From Vicia villosa (lineage: Eukaryota; Streptophyta; Magnoliopsida; Fabales; Fabaceae), in the NCBI RefSeq assembly GCF_029867415.1, contig NW_026705179.1:744001-808000 (forward strand): a stretch of 64,000 bases of DNA, read 5' to 3'. Numbering within the stretch: the first letter of the stretch is position 1; every line of letters starts with the position of its first letter. The notes under the pieces are model-generated. The model ran no database searches and had not been told where the DNA came from. It worked only from the letters and a program-made list of their open reading frames with translations. Position numbers and translations under genes: made by a program. This document shows, in pieces, positions 11,370 through 21,812 of the stretch.

Positions 11370-14300
11370 TTAGACAAAGTATTTCTTGACTGCATCAGCA
11401 TTCACAGGATGTGGGAGTTCATCACCATCCATGGTTGCAAGAGTCATGGCGCCGCCAGAAAATGTTCTTTTGACAACATACGGGCCTTCGTAATTAGGTG
11501 ACCATTTGCCCCTAGAATCTGGTTGAAAAGACAAGATCTTTTTAAGCACGAGGTCTCCTTCTCGAAATTCACGAGGTCGAACCTTTTTGTTGAAAGCTTG
11601 TTTCATCCTTGCTTGGTACAACTGCCCATGGCATAGAGCAGTCATACGTTTTTCTTCGATTAAATTCAACTGATCGTATCTGCTTTGACACCATTCAGCC
11701 TCTGATAACTTAGTCTCCATGAGAACTCTCATTGATGGGATTTCAACTTCTACGGGGAGCACAGCTTCCATGCCGTATACTAGAGAAAAGGGAGTTGCCC
11801 CTGTTGAAGTACGCACTGAAGTACGGTACCCATGTAAAGCAAATGGCAGCATTTCGTGCCAGTCTTTGTAAGTGACGACCATTTTCTGGACAATCTTCTT
11901 AATGGCGCCGTTCATTTTTGGTTTGTAAGGAGAAGAGTTATGATGCTCAATCTTGAATTCCTCACACAGTTCTTTCATCATCTTGTTGTTCAAGTTTGAA
12001 CCATTGTCAGTAATGATCTTGCTAGGAACACCATATCGGCAAATGATGTTGTTCTTGATAAACCTTACAACCACTTGTCTTGTAACGTTGGCGTAAGATG
12101 CTGCTTCGACCCATTTGTTGAAGTAATCAATAGCCACTAAGATGAAACGATGACCGTTTGAAGCTTTTGGTTCGATCATCCCAATCATGTCGATACCCCA
12201 CATGGAGAAAGGCCATGGAGATGAGAGAACGTTGAGTAGAGTCGGTGGCACATGGATCTTATCTGCGTAGATCTGGCACTTGTGACATCTTTTCACGTGT
12301 TTGTAACAGTCAGATTCCATTGTCAACCAATAGTATCCTGCTCTTAAGATTTTCTTGGACATTGCATGCCCATTTGAATGAGTTCCAAAGGACCCTTCAT
12401 GCACTTCATGCATTAACATGTCTGCTTCGTGTCTGTCCACGCATCTGAGCAAAACCATGTCGAAGTTTCTTTTGTATAGCACATCTCCGTTCAGGAAGAA
12501 ACTGCCAGAAAGCCTCCTTAGAGTTTTCTTATCTTTGTTTGATGCCCCAAGTGGGTACTCTTGAGTTTGAAGGAAGCGTTTGATGTCGTGGAACCACGGT
12601 TTATCATCGACGACTGCTTCAGTTGCAAACACATAAGCGGGCCTTTCAAGGCGCGTGATTCTGACTGTAGGCATATCATTCCAGTTATTGACTTTGAACA
12701 TGGAAGATAGAGTAGCTAAAGCATCTGCCATTCGATTCTGATCTCGAGGTATATGATGCAATTCAACTTTGTTGAAGAAAGTCAACAGACGTCTTGCATA
12801 ATCTCTGTAAGGAATCAAACCAGGGTGGTAAGTTTCCCACTTGTCTTTGATTTGGTTGATCACAAGGGCTGAATCTCCATATATGTCTAGGATCTTGATT
12901 CTTAAGTCAATGGCTTCTTCGAGACCCATGATACAAGCTTCGTATTCTGCGATGTTGTTGGTACAATCAAATAGCAATCTGGCAGAGAACGGGATATGAG
13001 TACCCTCGGGAGCGATGATGATTGCCCCAATTCCATTGCCAAAAGCGTTTACTGCTCCATCAAAAATTAGGCCCCATCTTGATCCAGGATCAGGACCTTC
13101 TTCAGGTAATGGTTCGTCACAATCTTTCATCTTCAAGTACATGACATCTTCGTCAGGAAAGTCAAACTTGAGAGATTGATATTCAGTAATTGGCTGATGT
13201 GCCAGATGATCGACGAGAATGCTTCCTTTGACCGCTTTTTGAGCACGGTACTCGATGTCATATTCGGATAACAGCATTTGCCATCGGGCAATCCTTCCTG
13301 TTAAGGCAGGCTTTTCAAAGACATACTTGATCGGATCCATTTTGGAGATTAACCAAGTAGTATTGTTGATCATGTACTGGCGGAGACGTTTTGAAGCCCA
13401 AGCCAAAGCACAACATGTTTTTTCGAGCATGGAGTAACGAGACTCACAATCTGTGAATTTCTTACTCAGGTAATAGATGGCATGCTCCTTCTTACCGGTT
13501 TCATCTTGTTGTCCAAGCATACAACCCATGGATTCTTCTAACACAGTAAGGTACATGATTAGTGGTCTTCCTTCAACTAGAGGAATCAATATTGGTGGTT
13601 CTAACAGGTATTCCTTGATACTGTCGAACGCTTTTTGGCAATCTTCAGTCCATACAACCCCTTGATCTTTGCGGAGAAGCTTGAAAATTGGCCCACAAGT
13701 AGCAGTCATCTGAGAGATAAATCTGGAGATATAGTTTAATCGTCCGAGAAATCCTCTTACTTGTTTTTCAGTTTTTGGTGCAGGCATCTCTTGAATTGCT
13801 CTGACTTTGTCGGGATCTACTTCAATACCTCTTTGGCTGACAATGAAACCCGAGAGTTTTCCAAATCTAACCCCAAAAGTACATTTGTTAGGATTCAAAC
13901 GAAGCTGATATTTCCTTAGTCGTTGAAACAACTTCAAAAGGTAATCAATATGTTCTTCTTCTGTGCTGGACTTGGCTATCATGTCGTCCACATAAACTTC
14001 AATTTCTTTATGCATCATGTCATGAAAGAGAGTAGTCATTGCCCTTTGGTAAGTTGCGCCTGCATTCTTTAATCCAAATGGCATCACTTTGTAGCAAAAG
14101 GTACCCCATGGGGTGATGAAAGATGTCTTCTCCATGTCTTCGGGAGCCATCTTGATGTGATTATAACCGGAGAACCCGTCCATGAAAGAAAAGACGTTGA
14201 ACTTAGCAGTGTTATCAACTAGCATATCAATATGTGGTAATGGAAAGTCATCTTTTGGACTGGCCTTGCTCAAGTCACGGTAGTCAACACACATTCTGAC

Positions 14301-14811
14301 TTTGCCATCTTTCTTCGGAACTGGCACTATGTTGGCCAACCATTGAGGATACTCGGAGGTGACAAGAAAACCCGCGTCGAGTTGCTTTTGAACTTCTGTT
14401 TTGATCTTGTTAGCCATATCAGGGTGAGTCCTTCGCAATTTCTGCTTAACTGGCGGACATCCTGGCTTCAATGGCAAGTAATGCTGAACAATATTGGTAT
14501 CCAACCCAGGCATGTCTTGGTAGGACCAGGAAAACACGTCAACATATTCTTTGAGAAGGTCTGTCAACTTACTCTTGATATCAGCATCAAGCAGCGATCC
14601 AATGGTCACTTCTTTTTTGTCTTCTTCAGAACCCAAGTTGATCTTTTCTAAAGGCTCTTTGTGAGGCAGAATGGCTCTTTCCTCGTGCTTAAGTAATCGA
14701 GAGATCTCGTCCGGGATCTCTTCTTCTTCCTCTTCTTCGGCTTCGAACACAGGAAACTCAAAGTTGGGAGAGGGCATAGGGTTATTGCATTCAATGGGTT
14801 TATCAATAAAT
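11370..14811 (-). pseudogene. Ogre pol exon: reverse transcriptase, dual RNase H, integrase (integrase inactivated)
   Basis: One open frame of about 1147 codons is read from the predicted 3' splice site at 14812. The frame is open to 14957, but the extra N-terminus is low-complexity intron sequence. Order from the N-terminus: an acidic linker; RT with the YVDD active site (plus 13984-13995); a degenerate first RNase H; a second RNase H of the aRH type with the acidic residues visible (DGAV, EYEA, GDSAL, ADAL); a His2-Cys2 zinc finger (about 12280-12430); and the integrase core. The first two core aspartates are visible (GIDMIG, TDNGS). The third residue, glutamate, is absent: 36 residues after the second Asp there is Lys, in a segment about 7 residues shorter than the family norm. 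An RT-connection-aRH arrangement is characteristic of Tat elements. RT and RNase H look intact; integrase does not. Confidence 0.93.
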
Positions 14812-15175
14812 CTGCACATATGATTTATATTTATTTCAGAAATTTTATGAATGCGAGAGTGTATGCAGATTTTTTTTGAAAAAGTTTTTTTTTTATTTTG
14901 GTTTTTTGGGTTTTTTAGGATTACCATTTCCAGAAAAAAGCAAAAAATAAAATACATAGCGTAGGGAATTCAAAATGACACTTTATTTATGATTCATTTT
15001 TGAAACAAAGTCCTAAACACAAACTCATTTGTCTTGGGCAGGACAACGAGGGAAACTTTTAAAACAAAGCCCTATACACAATGTTATTTGGGCGGAACAT
15101 TTAAAAGCAAAGCCCTATAAAACATATCTCTGCTTTGGGCAAGGCAGGAGGTCAAAATAACAGCGAGGTGATTAC
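14812..15175 (-). other. Predicted intron between Ogre protease and RT regions (364 bp)
   Basis: Ogre elements are known to have a partially spliced intron between the protease and RT ORFs. Here the last codons of the upstream frame run to a TAA at 15172-15174. A GT (minus strand, CTCAAA|GTAATC at 15175) overlaps that stop codon. An AG (CATATGTGCAG at 14812) lies just before the conserved start of the downstream frame. Exon 1 ends in phase 2 and exon 2 supplies the third base, so splicing removes the stop and keeps frame. The interval is A/T-rich with several tagggctttg repeats. The donor is not a perfect consensus. Prediction only. Confidence 0.6.
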
Positions 15176-17650
15176 TTTGAGCGGCGAACAACATTCGGAA
15201 CGTCGACAGCTTTCCAGTAGCAACGAACTCCTCTGTGTATTATGTATTCAGGAAAATTCTCCTCAGAATTATCTTCAGTATTGACATCGACCGCTGGTCG
15301 AGCAGGATTTGAAGGTCCTGGTTTGTCAACCTTGTTCGTTGAAATGGTCTTCTTCTACTTCTTGAAGAGCATAAGATGAATCACAATCTTCAGAATTTTC
15401 AGGATGTATTTCCCAGTCTTCAGGATGAAGAGACTCATTGTCAGAGACACTTTCCGAGTCAACTGCGGGGCCATCTTCCCCTTCATCTTCAAAAATGGCA
15501 TTTATGTGATAATAACCATCTTCAGGATTATAAATCTTGGTAGATGCGTTGAAGCTGAAATCTTCAGTAATTTCAGGCTGCTGTGAAAATTAAGAGCATT
15601 GGTAAGCCTCTTCTGGTTGACTATCATATTCAAAGGAATCTCCCCATCCAGTTGGTTGGATATCCTCAATCCCAATCTTTGAACTTTCAGGTGCAGTGTA
15701 TTTCACCATATAATCAAATTTTCCACTTGGTTGTCCCAAGGTGTCCCAAACCTCTACAGGAATAGGCGGAATTTCTTTAGCACTTGTTTTCTCTGAAGGA
15801 GGATATGGTTCTTCCTGAGATATGTATCCCGAGTCATTAAGATAACATTTCCATTCTTCTTCAGTATCGGAGAGACCTTCTTCGATGCATTCTTCAATAA
15901 GGACATTAACCTCTTGAGGAATTGGGTTAAGGAACCCTCCACTATGGAACGTTTCTTTGATCGGACGAAGGGTTTCATCCTTCTTGGTGCAGTTTGAGAA
16001 CATCGGTGGGCATCCGAGTCCTGCTCTGGTTTCATTCTTGGTCGGGATCACAACTTGCCCCCAGCCAGTGGTAGTTCCATCTTTCACTACTTTTACTGCC
16101 TCTTTGTAAGAAGAGATTGATGCTTTCATTTTGGAAGATTCTTCTTCTAAAGAGAGACCTTGGAACTGAGTTCCTTCCACATCATCAGCACCAATGAAAG
16201 AGAAATTGGATAAATGGCTCACCATCAAGGCTTGCTCCCCACTTATTATTACCAATTTTCCATTTGTTACAAATTTTAACTTTTGATGGAGCGTAGAAGT
16301 TACTGCCCCTGCTTCATGGATCCATGGTCGTCCTAATAGATAGCTATAAGCAGCTTGAATATCCATGACCTGGAAGGTGATTTGAAATGTATGTGGACCA
16401 ATTGTCATGGGAAGGTTGACTTCGCCGATAACAGATTTTCGCGATCCATCAAATGCTTTGACAACTACACCACTGAACTTCATAGGCATTCCTTGGTAAG
16501 ATAAACGAGCAAGAGTCGTCTTCGGCATCACATTCAAGGAAGATCCGGTGTCTACCAGCACGTTGGACAAAGAGTATGACTGACAGTTCATAGAAATGTG
16601 CAGAGCAAGATTGTGATTTCTGCCCTCCTCGGGGAGTTCTTCATCACAGAAGCTTAAATTGTTGCAAGCTGTTATGTTGGCTATTATTCCATCAAAATGG
16701 TTAACAGTCACATCATGATCTACAAAAGCTTGATCCAAGACTCTCATCAGGGCTTCCCTGTGGGCTTCAGAATTTAAAAGCAATGAAAGTATTGAGATCT
16801 TTGAAGGAGTCTGCATAAGCTGATCCACAATCTTATATTCACTTCTTTTGATAAGCTTCAAAATTTCATCAAAGTCAGGATTGACATTGGTTCCACTTGA
16901 TTGACCAACATCAATGTTTGTATTACTGACAGGAGTTTCCTCAGGATTCCTTACCGGTGTATCTACAGGATTTTGCCTGGTTGCAGGAGCAACGGGCTGC
17001 TTTGGAGGTAATGTAGTGTATACACGTCCACTTCTTGTTACTCGACTTACATCAGCGATGTTTACGACAGATGAAAGAGTAGGTAAAGGAACTTCTTGTC
17101 CATTCTTTATCATTGTTGCATTGTAGTTGTATGGAATTGCCTTGTCAGAGTCATAAGGAACAGGTCCAGGTAGACAAATGATCAAAGGAGCAACAGGAAC
17201 CCTTGGTTTGTTATAGGTAACTTCTATGCGCTCAGGCATGTTGAAATGAGGAACGATGACGTTAACTTTAGGCATTTCCGAGTTGATATCTGAGACTAAA
17301 AGCTCATGCGGATAAAATCCTATCATGTTAACTTCATCTTCATTCCTATTTCTGTAGATCTGAATAGTACCATTATCCAACAGAACTTGGAGATCTCTTC
17401 TCACAATCGAACATCCGTGAGGATCTATGCAACATATGCTACAGGAACCATAGTGATGTTGGCGAAAATTCTGCCCTAGACAGAGAGTAGCGTGCATTTG
17501 TACCAAATTTGCTCTCGAGAAGTTGATATTATAGACTCGATATGGACCAGGACATCCATACACCATGTTTACAACATGCCCTCCATGATTGGGCAGCGGA
17601 TTTGCTTGCACATAGGATTCAAATTTCTGAAAGAGAGAAGATTAGATCTA
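15172..17650 (-). pseudogene. Ogre protease region (3' part of ORF2), broken
   Basis: A long frame (15590-17611, 673 codons) contains a retropepsin-type aspartic protease. The active-site motif LVDTGSSLN is encoded around plus 16540-16570, with hydrophobic flanks and a downstream LGRPWIH. The frame is interrupted by TAA at 15590-15592 but stays coding-like and in phase for about 85 more codons. It then changes phase near 15328-15333 and continues about 50 codons to TAA at 15172-15174, which overlaps the predicted intron donor. Upstream, a phase change near 17620-17650 separates it from gag. In intact Ogre, gag and protease form one ORF. Two phase changes plus one stop make this copy non-functional. 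Confidence 0.88.
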
Positions 17651-19191
17651 ACCAACCTCTGAACTTCATATTTCAAAGCTATGCAATGCTCAAGATCATG
17701 GCCAGGTGCTCCTTAATGATAAGGGCATGAGACCTTAGCTTTGTACCACCATGGGAGTTTCTCAGGTACTGGGAGTGGTGCTTTAGTTTGAACAAGACCT
17801 CTTTCAATCAAATCAGGGTACAACTCTGTGTAGGTCATTGGAATCGGATCAAACTGTGGAGCTCTTTGTACACGATTATGATTGTTGTTAAACTGTTGAG
17901 CTTGCTGTTGAGGCTGTTGTTGTTGAAACTGCGGGGTAAATCCCGGATTCGGTGCTGTATTAACGGCTGGCGCAATGGCAGCAATCTGTCGTTGACGATT
18001 GACATTTCCTCTTGGCCTCCCTTGGGATACCATGTCAACACTTTGTTCTTTCTTCTTTGGGAAACCACTTCCGAACTTTTTGGTTCCGCTTGAAGATCCA
18101 CCTTCTTTAGTTAGACGTCCGGTTCAGACTCCTTCTTCTAGACGCATCCCCATGTTTACCATTTCGGTGAAATCACTTGGAGCACTAGCAATCATGCGTT
18201 CATAATAAAACGGGCCAAGAGTATTCAAGAAGATCTTTGTCATCTCTTTCTCTTTTAACGGTGGATTAATCTGAGCAGCAGTTTCTCTCCATCGTTGGGC
18301 ATATTCTTTGAAAGCTTCATGATCTTTCTGAGCCATGGATCGAAGCTGATCTCTGTCTGGAGCCATATCCGAGTTATACTTGTATTGTCGGACAAAGGCC
18401 TCACCTAGGTCATTGAAAGTCCGAATATTGGTGCTATCCAAACCTGTGTACCACTTCAGTGCGGCACCAGTCAAGCTGTCTTGAAAGTAATGGATAAGCA
18501 ACTGATGATTATCTGCATAAGTAGACATCTTCCTAGCATACATCACAAGATGGCTTTGTGGACAAGAACTACCTTTGTACTTCTCAAAGTCAGGGACCTT
18601 GAATTTAGCAGGTATTTGTACACTGGGAACCAAACATAGTTCCTGGGCATTCTTTCCAAACAAATCTTTTCCACGGATAGCTTTAACTTCTAGCTGCATC
18701 TTGTTAAACTGCTCTTGGAGATCTCCCACAAGATTACGCTGATTTATGCTATCATCCTGATCATGACAAATCTCATTGCCACCATAGGGAACTGTGTGAA
18801 CCATAGGGGTCGGAACTGTCATAGTGGGTTGAGAAAGTGCCATAGTGATTTGGGAAAAAGTTACCCCTGAATGTGGAATAAATGCCGAACCCTGTGTGGC
18901 AGGCGCTTCAGTTGCGGATGTTTGAATCCCAGAAACATTATGGCGGAAACCTGCACCAAAGCTGAAAGGCGTGCCCCAACCTTCTGGCATGGAGAAAGAT
19001 GGAATGCTGAATGCAACCGTAGAAACTGGAGTAGTGACTTCAGATGTTATTGTTGCTTGACTGTTGGGTGGCGGCAGCTGATTCTGTGCGGTCATTAAAG
19101 AGTCAACCAGAGTAGTAAGACTTTCCAACTTTTCCTGAAGGGTGGCGACTGTACCACGGAGCTCAATATTCTCTTGTTCAGAGTGTTCCAT
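17651..19191 (-). pseudogene. Ogre gag (5' part of ORF2) with two in-frame stops
   Basis: The start is the ATG at 19191 (MEHSEQENIELRG). The N-terminus (about residues 1-35) is predicted coiled coil, followed by a Pro/Ser/Thr-rich stretch. The Retrotrans_gag-like domain lies around residues 195-350, with the WYTGLDS and FVRQYKY segments typical of the family. The frame hits TGA at 18124-18126, continues in the same phase through a Gln-rich region (17713-18033), then hits TAA at 17713-17715 inside the CX2H-type zinc-finger module (SCPYH, stop, GAPGHDLEHC). Each stop could come from a single C-to-T change of Arg or Gln codons. The protein would form the particle capsid/nucleocapsid; this copy cannot make the full protein without readthrough. 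Confidence 0.88.
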
Positions 19192-19588
19192 TACTCTTCT
19201 TCTGCTTGAACGAGTATTGTATCTGTGATCTGATTGCGAGCGCGGTCGAGAAACTTTGAGACGCGACAGCTTGACGATCTAATGGAGGAAAATCCAAAAG
19301 ATAAGACTCTAGACAACATACTCGATATGCAGAATGATGTATGCAAAAAGAAATTTATGATTTTTCCAAACATTTTAAAGATTATTTCCTTGCAAACATT
19401 TGAACACAAACTATTCTTTTATTGAAATAATGGGAAATGTTACAACATTGGAGCGTAGCTCCTTACAAAAGCAAATGATAAGTAAAAGCTAAACAATCCT
19501 AAACATCTTCCTCAGACGAAGAACCAAATGCGTTGTGCAGCTTGAGCTTCTGGATTTCTTTCCCATAGTGAGCTTTCAATTTGGCCTT
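19192..19588 (-). other. Spacer between Ogre ORF1 and gag
   Basis: This 0.4-kb A/T-rich stretch is non-coding as far as I can see and corresponds to the ORF1-ORF2 interval of Ogre. I see no convincing motif. Confidence 0.6.
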
Positions 19589-21028
19589 TTAGGTCCTTAG
19601 CTTGTTAACAACATTCTTCCAATCGTCAGGAGTTGGAGCGTTGCTTGTTGAACCTTCAAGATTTTTCTTGCTTTCTTTGATGTACCTCTTGATTGCAGCG
19701 TCTTTCTGACGAATTTTCTCATCTTTGCTCATGAGCCATCCATCTTGATAATAGAGAGTTTCTTCGTGATCTTTCACTTTTTTCTTCAACTTTCTATTTT
19801 CCACATCGGTCTTACGAAACTTATCTTCCCAAGCATCTTTCTCTAACCTCATCTTGGCTAAAGTGTCTTGGTATTCCTCCATAGTGGGAATGTTGGGCCG
19901 TTGAGATACTACTGGAAACATGGGTTTTTCATAAGCATAAGGCATTTGGAACTCCTTTGCTCTTTTCTTTACCCAGCAGGTGTAGGCGTCCATGGCAATG
20001 CAATTTCTTGCCTCACCTTTTTCTTTCCATCGGACGTCATACCAAGCTCTCACCATTCTTGCTTTCAACCTTTAAGGATTATCTCCTTCTCGGTAGAAGT
20101 AGCCTTCCACTGTGGGACCAATGGGCTTAGTTGAATTTGCATACCCGAGTTGTCGTCGGGCTAGGACCGGATTGTAGTTAATTCCTCCTTGTGTACCAAT
20201 GAGGGGTACGTTGGCGAACTCTCCACAACTATCAATGGTTTCTATACCACAGCGAGCCAAGGTATACCAATGAATATCATTATTAGTAAGAGACATAAGT
20301 CTTCGAGGCCAACGTAAGCCTTCTCGGTTTTCCGTGAAGATAGGAGACTCAGGTAAGTGTGAAACAATCCATTTGAACAACAGAGGTGCACAACATACAA
20401 TGATTCCACCGCCTTGGCGATTCCTATGATGGACAGAGAAATACATGTCACCAAGCAAAGTCGGAACAGGATTTCCAATTAGAAAGATCTTTATGGCGTT
20501 GATATCGACAAAGTCGTTGACGTTGGGAAACAGAACCAACCCATAGATGAGCAAGGCTAGTATAGCTTCAAAAGCTATCATGCTACCAGTTTCGATGAAA
20601 TCAAAGGCTTTCTTTATTAGGAAGTGTGAAGTTAAACCCGGGAGGTTTCCTTTGGTAGTCCAATTACTCTCTACTTCAGATTTCTTCAAGCGGATACTTG
20701 CTGCAATGACGTGTGACTTAGGAATGGCTTCCAAACCATTGAAAGGTATTTTGTCAGACACGGGAATACCCAAAAGATTGGCATATTCTTCCAAGGTCGG
20801 TACCAACTGGTAGTCTGGAAAGGTAAAACACCGGTAGACGGGATCATAGAACTGAACCAGAGTTTTGAGAAGTCCTTCATCAACATGAGTGTTCAAGATA
20901 GGCAAAAGCTTTCCATAACTTTTCCTAAAATCGGGAGGATCTTGTACAAAAGATGCCAACTCTCTCAGTTTTTCCACATCAGGCGCTTTGAAACCGTACT
21001 TTTTGGTATACCTTTTTACCCCTTCCAT
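19589..21028 (-). pseudogene. Ogre ORF1 (protein of unknown function), one in-frame stop
   Basis: The start is the ATG at 21028 (MEGVKRYTKKYGFK). A 318-codon segment ends at TAA 20072-20074. The same phase reopens one codon later and runs 159 codons to 19589, so the ancestral frame was about 480 codons broken by one nonsense change. The N-terminal part (segments such as FPDYQLVPTLEEYANLLGIP) resembles the family found upstream of gag in Ogre elements and in plant mobile-domain-like proteins. The C-terminal part is charged and predicted coiled coil (about 19640-19850). ORF1 upstream of gag is a diagnostic Ogre feature. Its role is not established. Confidence 0.88.
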
Positions 21029-21788
21029 AACTTAATCCTATAATGTTTGCAAAGAAAATCCTCTAAATCTTTGGAGAAATCATGTTTTTATGGAAAAAGA
21101 TGGGTTTTTTAATGAATGTATGAATGCATGGATGCATGGATGCCACATATTCAAACATGGTAACACAAACATGGTAACGCAAACATGGTACTACAAACAT
21201 GGTAATACAAACATGGTACACATAGGTTCAAAGGTCCAGCGTCACGAGCATGAGGTCAGAGAACCAAACATGGGATAGTACTAGGGTTAATCACCTGCAC
21301 AACATGTTCTACTGATACGTCAGAGTCTACATTTTTCTTTCGGATATTACCGGCTTGCACAATTGAACTTGTGAGCTAGCAATATTCTCAAGAAAAACTC
21401 GTCTGAGTGTGGCTCTCCGCATGACAACTAATCCAAGTCTTCATCTGAATAGTTTCTGCGCCACAACCTAATAAGGCCAGGATGGGTTGGGGTTCTACGG
21501 CCAACTCAGCTTCTACAGTTCAATGAAAGTAATAATGTCTTCGCTACGAAACATGCTAAACATATATTACCAACAAGGAACCTCCACTGAGCGGAAGGAT
21601 TCTCACGTACGCCTGTACATGACTATACCCTCCACCTAATTCTTATGTGTACTTAATCTGGGTTAGGATTTGTCCATAATGTATCACTTGTAACAGAACC
21701 ACACAAGTAACAGAACCAAAGAACCACACATGTAACAAAAACAAAACAAATAGAAATAACCCTTTCTTTGGAAACAATAAAAAGATGT
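21029..21788 (-). other. Ogre 5' leader between PBS and ORF1
   Basis: This stretch of about 760 bp has no supported ORF. It contains a small cluster of aaacatggtaa-type repeats at about 21155-21220. Confidence 0.75.
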
Positions 21789-21806
21789 TCCCCAGTGAAG
21801 TCGCCA
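21789..21806 (-). promoter_or_regulatory. Primer binding site of the Ogre element
   Basis: On the minus strand, TGGCGACTTCACTGGGGA begins six bases after the 5' LTR end (...CCCCGCGACA). It is near-complementary to plant tRNA-Arg, the primer reported for Ogre, and differs from the array element's PBS at two positions. Confidence 0.87.
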
Positions 21807-21812
21807 TTTTTC

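Noticed and set aside
14812..14957. N-terminal extension of the Ogre pol frame (ATG at 14957)
   Set aside because: It is Lys/Phe-rich low-complexity sequence lying in the predicted intron. The family's conserved sequence begins after the acceptor at 14812.
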